In this document: piece after piece, positions 1 through 5,513 of the stretch
Position numbering within the stretch: the first letter of the stretch is position 1
Layout of the letters: every line of letters starts with the position of its first letter
NCBI GenBank assembly: GCA_029563035.1
Contig: JAKQTP010000240.1
Span: 1 to 7,074, forward strand
Reading direction: 5' to 3'
From: an archaeon
GTDB taxonomy: Archaea; Iainarchaeota; Iainarchaeia; CSSED10-239
Length of the DNA: 7,074 nucleotides
Position numbers and translations under genes: made by a program
The notes under the pieces: generated by a model
What the model was told of the DNA's origin: nothing
Seen by the model: only the letters and a program-made list of their open reading frames with translations
Database searches by the model: none

Positions 1-31
1 CCGTGTTAGAACTGAAATTATTATTAAATCA

Positions 32-63
32 ACTTATTTAGTAAATTAATCCACCAAATAAGT
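32..63. repeat. Inverted repeat spanning the stop codon of the giant-protein gene
   Basis: Perfect 8-base arms ACTTATTT (32-39) and AAATAAGT (56-63) with a 16-base loop containing the TAA at 48-46. The minus-strand continuation TGATTTAATAAT has no run of U, so a terminator is weakly supported. Bases 1-31 show nothing else I can interpret. Confidence 0.2.
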
Positions 64-3000
64 CTGTCTAACAATATTATATCCATTAAACTTAGTGTCA
101 TCCTCCGACTTTAAATCAACAGCCTCTAAGGTTTTTGATAATTCACTTAGATATTTAAAGAGCACCGGCCTATTACTCGCCGAACCGCCTGAATGATCAT
201 CAATTACAATAGCCGTTTTGCGATTTTCTTTTTCGGCCAAACTTTTTACATAACCTATAACCTTATCATAAAAGTCTTTAACCGATAATGAATTAATTAA
301 ATTTTCTATAGGATTAAAACCTCTAATAACTAACAACGGCTCTCCATTTTTTGATTCTGTTTCAATCAACATAAAAGCTCCGGCTAATCTCTCATATTTT
401 GTTTCTGGATTTTGTCTAATAATAACCGAGGTAAAATTAGGGAATTCTTTCAAAATACTACTATACTTTGAAGCCCAGCAAGCATCAGCTATATGTCCAG
501 AAAATTCAGTTAATACCCCCCTGGTCGGAATTAATTGAATTTTAGAAACATCTTTAGATTGGCCACCGACACCTTGTAATAAAGCCATCTCTTCACTAAT
601 AGCTTGGGCTGAAATTATTTCATTGAACATTCTTTTCGCTTTCTTATCAGTAAAATATTTGGACATAGTCTCTTGATTAGTAATATGATCAATAAAATCA
701 AGAACCCAAGACATATCACTAATATTTGGCTTATCTAAATCAATATTATCCAAATCGAAATTTAAGCTTTGTTTGTTTCTAGCAAAACTCATTAAAAAAA
801 CTGACTGCCTTAATAATTCATTAAATTCATTATTTCTAGCTAAAATTGAAAAATTATTTTGAAAATCTTTCAAATCTCTTATATTAATAGATTCGAGTAA
901 GTTTATTTTTTGATTAATCCCCTCCCTGGCCATAGGATTGGGCATATTATTAACTTTTTCTTTTAATTCTTTAATCAATTCTAATCTCTTTTTCTCTATT
1001 TCTTCCACTAATTTACTAAGAGGAAATTTTTCTTGATACAAGTTTTTAGCGGCTTTAATGGAGTCAACTAACACGGAAAATCTATTTAAAAAATGCTCAT
1101 TAAATTGATGATTCTCTCTGCCGCTAGTATCGGATTTGGCGATTAACAATTCTGAGCTAGGTCTAAAATTACGATTAAGCCCTTTTATTTCACCAGCATT
1201 CTTATGATTAACATAATTAATAATAATATTTTTAAAACTCTCGTCATCCTTTGTCCCCCACCTAGCCTCTTGCAGTCTGATATATGATTGAAAATATGGC
1301 AAATACGAAGAACTATTATCTCCCTGCAATAAAACTTCGGGGTTAAAATCTTCCGAAATAATTTCTTTTTTAAATTCAGTAAATCTCTCCTGTAATTCTC
1401 TCAAGCCGTCATTACCGCCCTTTTTCAATTTTAATTTTTTTATAATTTCTTTGTCATCACCACTAATACCCTTAATCATATTATAATTATCAGCACTAGC
1501 AAAAGCTCCAAATATTTCCGAGGTTTTAGCGACCAACTTATCTAAAGGGGGATTAAAATATTCATTAATTTTTACAATTTTAGGAAATTCCTGAAGCGAA
1601 TTTATTAATTCATTGCCAAAATCCCGATTAAGATTCTCAAATTTTTCTATATTATTAACTAAAGAGTCAACGGCTTTTGTCTCAACTAACTTCAAGGCTA
1701 TTTCCTGATCTAATTTTTTAAATTTTTCCAAATTATCAATTAATAAATTAATATTACCTGCCTCAATCAATCTATTGGCCAAATCTTTATCAGCCGCGAA
1801 ACATAAATCTAAGTATTCCTGAGAACGAGATAAAATATTTTTATTTGATAATTTAATAAAAAAATAAGTTAAAGTCTGGTTATCGTCGTTCGTAAATAAA
1901 TCTATATTTTTTATATAAAAAGAATCTTCTGGTTTATTTTTAATACTCTTTATAATTGAAAAGAATGAAACAACCTTTTCACCAATATTTTTTTCAATAA
2001 ACTTATCAAGATAATCGCCCGAAATCTGGAAATCTAAATCCGACAAAGAATTATTTTTAATAGCATAAATCAAAAAATCTTCAAAAGCTTCAGTTCTGCC
2101 TATTTTTTCAACAAACTTGTTTTTATTATCAGCTGTTAGGCTGATAAAACCTTTATCCAACAACTTCTTTAAAGAATCAGCACTATTAACTTTCTCTAAA
2201 AAATAATCGAAAAGACCGCAATCTTCAAAATATTTTAAATCAATACTGCTATCCGCAAATCTATCTCCAAAATTATCAATTAAGCCCTTTAGAGTCTCCG
2301 AGCTTGGTTTAAAACTGTTAAAATTTGAGAAGATAATATATTCTTCGCCGGCATCAATAAATAATTGCAAAACTTTATCAGATAAATGAGAGAAGTTTTT
2401 TATATTTTTTTTGATAGCCCCCGCATAACCATTTTCCCATAATTTAATAATATTTTCTTCTCCAATATTATCTATCCTGTTTATTTTTGCCGCCAAAACA
2501 TCCATATCACCTTCATTTATAATATTTGCAATTAAACTATCCGTGGCAATCCCTTCTTTAAGGTCATATCTTCTTAAAATATAAGAACTTTGCCTATTTT
2601 TCTTTAATTTTTCAATTAATATTTTTTTATCAAAACCAGCGTCACAATACGCAGTTCTTTCTAAAAGGACTGGGGCATAACCATTTTCAGCCATTTCATA
2701 AAATTTTTCTAAATCTTTAACGTTTGCGTGGTTGCGATTGTTGTAATTATCACCCAATACCAAAGTTATATCAGCAATAAACTTATCTCTAGTATCTCGA
2801 TATTCTTGCTTATCTTCTTCTGACAAACTATTATTAATTTCATCATCTGCAACTGTTATTCCATAATAAATAATTAACGCATAGGCCTTTTTTAATTCTG
2901 ATGAACTCTTAATATGTTTATCAATAAAATCTAATACTAGGTCTTCTCTTGTATCTAAATTAAAGCACTTTAAAATTTTATCTAAAGCCCAAAGAGGATT

Positions 3001-3786
3001 AGTTTCAGGAAAACGATCAAAATTATGTAAAAATTTATCTATCACTTCATCGGCTCCATTATTAAAAATATCTTTAGCCACTAAATTACTGAACGATTCA
3101 AATTTAGGGAAAATTTGGGAATAATATAGATCAGACTGCTGTTTATTTTCAATCATCCTATCAGCGACAAAAGACGGCAAAGTTTTAAAACTATAATAAT
3201 CACGATCTCTATAAAAACTGTCTAAAACCCCAAGTTCATTTAGAACCAACAAAGCATCAGAATCAAGATCTCTTTTTTCAAGATTGTATTTATTAGAACC
3301 TTTATTTCTATTATATTCATTTTTATTGGATAAATAATTTTTAGCCGCCTTATAAAAAGCTTCCTTTTGACCATTGTTAACCGCAACATCAAGTATGTCC
3401 TCATGATCTACGTCCTGCTCTTTCTTATATTGAAGTTCTGGATTTTTATGAAGTTCTGAGGTTTTAAAACTTAATAATAATAAATGATTATAATAACAAC
3501 TATCTGCTGTGGCATCTTCACTTAATAAATCAGCTTCTGCCTTAGCGGTTAAAATATTTTTTAAATCAATTATATCTTTTTCAATAGATTGAATTGGACT
3601 AATTCCATTATTTGATCGCCAATCCATTAATTCCTGCAACCATTCCTGGATAATATCCTCCGCTTTTTTCTCTTGACCGATTTTTTTAAAATAATGACTA
3701 AAAATCTCCGCTGATAAGCCAAGCTCTTTATCAATGTTTTGCCAATATTCAATTTTATTTTCTTTTTTAATTTGTTCAAATTTCAT
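46..3786 (-). CDS. Giant helical-repeat protein of unknown function (1246 aa) with a globular C-terminal domain
   Basis: I do not recognise a named family. The start is ATG at 3786 with only a weak GGA about 6 bases upstream; the stop is TAA. There is no signal peptide or membrane segment and the N-terminus is charged, so it is probably cytoplasmic. Residues 1-380 are mostly helical without an obvious motif. Residues about 390-525 and 669-749 hold degenerate repeats of about 27 residues (a L..LIE.G....L..NLEKF..LD pattern), suggesting a superhelical solenoid. Residues about 920-945 are Lys/Glu-rich and probably coiled. Residues about 1082-1246 look like a compact alpha/beta domain with the short motifs DACWAS (1101-1106), VIRGFNP (1153-1159) and DDHSGGSASNRP (1196-1207). 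From memory, such repeat-plus-C-domain giants occur in Candidate Phyla Radiation genomes. A scaffold, binding or effector role is inference only. It seems to have its own promoter and lies downstream of a restriction locus on the same strand. Confidence 0.9.
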   Translation of the reverse strand: MKFEQIKKENKIEYWQNIDKELGLSAEIFSHYFKKIGQEKKAEDIIQEWLQELMDWRSNNGISPIQSIEKDIIDLKNILTAKAEADLLSEDATADSCYYNHLLLLSFKTSELHKNPELQYKKEQDVDHEDILDVAVNNGQKEAFYKAAKNYLSNKNEYNRNKGSNKYNLEKRDLDSDALLVLNELGVLDSFYRDRDYYSFKTLPSFVADRMIENKQQSDLYYSQIFPKFESFSNLVAKDIFNNGADEVIDKFLHNFDRFPETNPLWALDKILKCFNLDTREDLVLDFIDKHIKSSSELKKAYALIIYYGITVADDEINNSLSEEDKQEYRDTRDKFIADITLVLGDNYNNRNHANVKDLEKFYEMAENGYAPVLLERTAYCDAGFDKKILIEKLKKNRQSSYILRRYDLKEGIATDSLIANIINEGDMDVLAAKINRIDNIGEENIIKLWENGYAGAIKKNIKNFSHLSDKVLQLFIDAGEEYIIFSNFNSFKPSSETLKGLIDNFGDRFADSSIDLKYFEDCGLFDYFLEKVNSADSLKKLLDKGFISLTADNKNKFVEKIGRTEAFEDFLIYAIKNNSLSDLDFQISGDYLDKFIEKNIGEKVVSFFSIIKSIKNKPEDSFYIKNIDLFTNDDNQTLTYFFIKLSNKNILSRSQEYLDLCFAADKDLANRLIEAGNINLLIDNLEKFKKLDQEIALKLVETKAVDSLVNNIEKFENLNRDFGNELINSLQEFPKIVKINEYFNPPLDKLVAKTSEIFGAFASADNYNMIKGISGDDKEIIKKLKLKKGGNDGLRELQERFTEFKKEIISEDFNPEVLLQGDNSSSYLPYFQSYIRLQEARWGTKDDESFKNIIINYVNHKNAGEIKGLNRNFRPSSELLIAKSDTSGRENHQFNEHFLNRFSVLVDSIKAAKNLYQEKFPLSKLVEEIEKKRLELIKELKEKVNNMPNPMAREGINQKINLLESINIRDLKDFQNNFSILARNNEFNELLRQSVFLMSFARNKQSLNFDLDNIDLDKPNISDMSWVLDFIDHITNQETMSKYFTDKKAKRMFNEIISAQAISEEMALLQGVGGQSKDVSKIQLIPTRGVLTEFSGHIADACWASKYSSILKEFPNFTSVIIRQNPETKYERLAGAFMLIETESKNGEPLLVIRGFNPIENLINSLSVKDFYDKVIGYVKSLAEKENRKTAIVIDDHSGGSASNRPVLFKYLSELSKTLEAVDLKSEDDTKFNGYNIVRQTYLVD
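1540..1782 (-). repeat. Protein-level repeat block B (about 27-residue units)
   Basis: Residues about 669-749 of the giant protein. Three units start at residues 669 (LANRLIEAG), 696 (IALKLVETK) and 723 (FGNELINSL), spaced exactly 27. The first two contain the near-identical second-helix patches NLEKFKKLD and NIEKFENLN. This is the best-preserved stretch of the repeat and matches the pattern of block A. Confidence 0.65.
2215..2619 (-). repeat. Protein-level repeat block A (about 27-residue units)
   Basis: Within the giant protein, residues about 390-524. Similar helix starts recur at residues 390 (LIEKLKKN), 418 (LIANIINEG), 445 (NIIKLWENG), 472 (VLQLFIDAG) and 498 (TLKGLIDNFG), i.e. every 26-28 residues. 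Each unit continues with a second helix ending in a patch such as NIKNFSHL. The DNA is not visibly repeated, so these are old diverged units. Confidence 0.55.
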
Positions 3787-3796
3787 ATTTTATCCA

Positions 3797-3819
3797 GTAA
3801 AATCTTATCTTTATTTTAC
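3797..3819. promoter_or_regulatory. Inverted repeat GTAAAAT-N9-ATTTTAC, candidate operator
   Basis: Perfect 7-base arms at 3797-3803 and 3813-3819 with a 9-base spacer, 11 bases upstream of the giant-protein start. One arm coincides with the candidate -10 box and the other lies just past the expected transcription start, where a dimeric repressor could block RNA polymerase. The two-turn centre spacing suits a dimer, but no regulator gene is visible in the window. Confidence 0.3.
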
Positions 3820-3840
3820 CAATAATTTAGCCATTTGTAA
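3813..3840 (-). promoter_or_regulatory. Candidate sigma70-type promoter of the giant-protein gene
   Basis: Read on the minus strand: TTACAA at 3840-3835 (poor -35, 3 of 6), a 16-base spacer, then TAAAAT at 3818-3813 (5 of 6 to TATAAT) preceded by TGG, giving an extended -10. Transcription would start near 3806, about 20 bases before the ATG at 3786. In DNA this AT-rich such matches are frequent, so this is tentative. Confidence 0.3.
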
Positions 3841-3871
3841 ATCAAAACAAGGGCACTCTAGCTAAAAACCT

Positions 3872-3889
3872 GCTAATTTGGCTAATTTT
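3872..3889. repeat. Tandem 9-base direct repeat (gctaattt[g/t] twice)
   Basis: gctaatttg at 3872-3880 is followed at once by gctaatttt at 3881-3889, and another gctaa starts at 3861, roughly one helical turn away. It lies between the hairpin and the candidate promoter of the giant-protein gene. It could be replication slippage or small helically phased binding sites; nothing decides. Confidence 0.35.
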
Positions 3890-3929
3890 CTATTCCCATA
3901 AAGGTGTTAGCACCTATCTAGGAATCGAA
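3888..3929. other. Long imperfect inverted repeat / hairpin in the spacer
   Basis: The inner stem AGGTG/CACCT (3902-3906 and 3911-3915) closes a TTAG loop. An outer stem ATTCC/GGAAT (3892-3896 and 3921-3925) encloses a symmetric 5+5 segment that still pairs at about three positions. A further TTC/GAA (3888-3890 and 3927-3929) sits outside one mismatch. No clear U-run follows on either strand, so a classical terminator is not well supported. It could be a structured RNA element, a weak terminator after the middle gene, or the end of a degraded RNA gene. Confidence 0.45.
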
Positions 3930-4003
3930 CCCTAAAATGCTCGGTTTCTGAGTTACTTTACACGATTTAATCAACGCTCGGGGTCGCGGACGATGTTCGA
4001 ACC
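3920..4003 (-). other. GC-rich patch with two T-arm-like boxes; possible tRNA or att remnant
   Basis: On the minus strand, GGTTCGAAC (4003-3995) and GGGTTCGATTCC (3932-3921) resemble tRNA T-arm (box B) sequences, both preceded by ATTTT. The shared TTCGA-type heptamers are 72 bases apart. Between them, CTCAG...CCGAGC looks like a D-arm, and the hexamer gctcgg (plus strand) occurs twice (3939-3944, 3976-3981). Bases 3961-4000 are about 55% GC by hand count, far above the surroundings. I could not pair an acceptor stem or find an anticodon arm, so I do not call a tRNA. Confidence 0.25.
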
Positions 4004-4028
4004 AAAATAATATTATAAAAATTATTTT
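4004..4028. repeat. AT-only inverted repeat just downstream of the middle gene
   Basis: Perfect 8-base arms AAAATAAT (4004-4011) and ATTATTTT (4021-4028) with a 9-base spacer, starting 7 bases after the nuclease-like gene's stop codon. On the minus strand the second arm ends in TTTT, but GG follows it rather than a U-tract. It is at best a weak terminator or an RNA 3' end stabiliser; chance is plausible given base composition. Confidence 0.3.
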
Positions 4029-4035
4029 TATATAT

Positions 4036-5430
4036 TTACTCCTTTGGAATTTGAGGAAATTTTACTATTTCACCAAGCCCCTTATAAATAGCATCTCTAC
4101 AATCTTTTTTGAATTTTTCGTTTTTATTCTCGCTTAAGTATTGAGCTACAAAAAATAAGTCAACTGTTTTTATCAATGCAATTTTTTCTCTATTAGCACC
4201 TACCTTGCATTTTTTAGTAAAATCTAAATTTCTCTTGTTCGGCTCAATTAATCTCTGTGGATTTCCAAACAAAATACCATAAGCTTTTTCAGAAACATCT
4301 TCTCTTTCAAAATCTGCATTTAAAGATTCAAGTAATTGTCTAAATTTTGTAATATTAATATCCTTATCATCCTTTCCTTCGCACTCACCAATATATCTAT
4401 GATTTTCAGGACTGGTTATAACTTGATCGATTTCTAGTATTCCGTCGTTATAATTTTCTGCATGATAACCCAAAATTATTAAAGCTTTTATTACAGCCTT
4501 CTCTAATGACTTGCCTTGTTCAAAAAGTAAATCTTTTAGGGAATTTTTATCAACAAATTCTTTTTCTAATTGTTCATTTTTTAAATTTATTTCATTAACT
4601 TTTTTTAAATTTTTTTCTATTATTTTTTCTATTATAGATGCATTTTTTAACAAAAAATCTTTTTTATTAGCCCATTTTGGAGTTGGAGTCTTTTCAGAAT
4701 CAGAAGTTAATTTCTGATCAATCGCTATTAAACAATCTCTTAATCTGTATCCAAATTTTATTGCATCTTCGGTCCAAAACTGTTTGTCTCCTTTTTCATC
4801 GTACTTAATAAATTTATCTTCATCATATTCTAAACAAGGTAGAGCAACAACATGACCAATACCTATTTTATAAACTGCTCCTAAAATTTTTGTCTTATCT
4901 TTCCCGGTAAAAATTATCTGTAAATCATTTTTGTTTTCTATATATAATTGGTATTCCAAATTTTCTTTAAATTCTCTATAAAAATTACTAAACATTGAAT
5001 TTCCTGAAAATTCAATTGCTTTTCCTGACGCAGACGTTAATACTCCTAAATTAATAGGTAAAAAGCTATAATTACTTTTTTTATATGTATTATAATTTGT
5101 TTGCCCTTTTCTTGGACTGTTCGTTCCATTCGAAAGATAAAAATCTTTTTTTTCAGCTAATATTAAAAAGACTGTTTTTCCAGAGTGTAAATAATCAATA
5201 AGCTCCTTGTTTAGGCGTAAAATTTTGTTTTCATAATCACTTGATGTTGTGGGGTTATAACAACCACCCCCTGCGTTAAAAGAAACGTAGCCATAATTAT
5301 CTGGTGTAAAAAATTCTGGGGAAATTATTAGAATATCAGCGTCCATGAGAGATTTTCTTGAATCAAAACCAATATAATTATCTGACTGACCAGGTACTTC
5401 ATATCCAATTGTAATAATTTTTTTATTCAT
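4036..5430 (-). CDS. PD-(D/E)XK nuclease-like protein with N-terminal alpha/beta domain and coiled coil (464 aa), next to type III Res
   Basis: Numbering is from the ATG at 5430. Residues 1-240 look like an alpha/beta (Rossmann or class I amidotransferase-like) domain: MNKKIITIGYE strand, DADILIISPEF (30-40), TVFLILAEK (86-94) and GHVVALP (192-198). No catalytic Cys-His pair is obvious. Residues about 262-300 are Lys/Glu/Asn-rich and probably coiled. Residues about 304-435 fit a PD-(D/E)XK nuclease: LEKAV helix (Glu310), EIDQV (Asp335) and GECEGKDD with the E-x-K at 351-353. Such domains cleave DNA with Mg2+. An in-frame TTG at 5490 would add 20 residues ending in a LILLILL run, but the ATG gives a natural first strand; neither has a clear ribosome site. 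It follows the Res gene by 69 bases on the same strand, so operon membership and a DNA-targeting defence role are likely but inferred. GC looks lower than in Res. Confidence 0.85.
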   Translation of the reverse strand: MNKKIITIGYEVPGQSDNYIGFDSRKSLMDADILIISPEFFTPDNYGYVSFNAGGGCYNPTTSSDYENKILRLNKELIDYLHSGKTVFLILAEKKDFYLSNGTNSPRKGQTNYNTYKKSNYSFLPINLGVLTSASGKAIEFSGNSMFSNFYREFKENLEYQLYIENKNDLQIIFTGKDKTKILGAVYKIGIGHVVALPCLEYDEDKFIKYDEKGDKQFWTEDAIKFGYRLRDCLIAIDQKLTSDSEKTPTPKWANKKDFLLKNASIIEKIIEKNLKKVNEINLKNEQLEKEFVDKNSLKDLLFEQGKSLEKAVIKALIILGYHAENYNDGILEIDQVITSPENHRYIGECEGKDDKDINITKFRQLLESLNADFEREDVSEKAYGILFGNPQRLIEPNKRNLDFTKKCKVGANREKIALIKTVDLFFVAQYLSENKNEKFKKDCRDAIYKGLGEIVKFPQIPKE

Positions 5431-5488
5431 TAATAATATTAAAAGTATTAAATTATTTGCTTCCAGGTTTACGGACGATAATAGAATC

Positions 5489-5513
5489 AACTTTTAAAAT
5501 TATTTTAAAAGTT
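5489..5513. repeat. Perfect AT-rich palindrome at the Res stop codon
   Basis: Arms aacttttaaaat (5489-5500) and attttaaaagtt (5502-5513) are perfect 12-base reverse complements around one central base. The palindrome covers the last codons and TAA of Res and ends at the alternative TTG of the next gene. No U-run follows on the minus strand. It might tune read-through or mRNA decay between the two genes, or bind a protein; it is the longest perfect palindrome I noticed. Confidence 0.45.

Noticed and set aside
3895..4010. Complete tRNA or tmRNA gene
   Set aside because: T-arm-like boxes exist, but no 7-base acceptor pairing, anticodon arm or CCA end could be built on either strand, and no tmRNA tag frame was seen.
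4511..4717. 68-codon open frame on the plus strand
   Set aside because: Antisense to the coiled-coil and nuclease region of the middle gene; Phe/Ser/Lys-rich shadow composition with no domain.
5146..5153. Run of eight T (A8 in the coding strand) as a phase-variation tract in the middle gene
   Set aside because: Short, and similar runs of seven or so are common in this AT-rich gene; it encodes an ordinary Glu-Lys-Lys stretch with the frame intact.
5428..5490. TTG at 5490 as the start of the middle gene
   Set aside because: It adds 20 residues with a hydrophobic run and overlaps the palindrome; the ATG at 5430 begins a natural first strand. Not excluded, but less likely.
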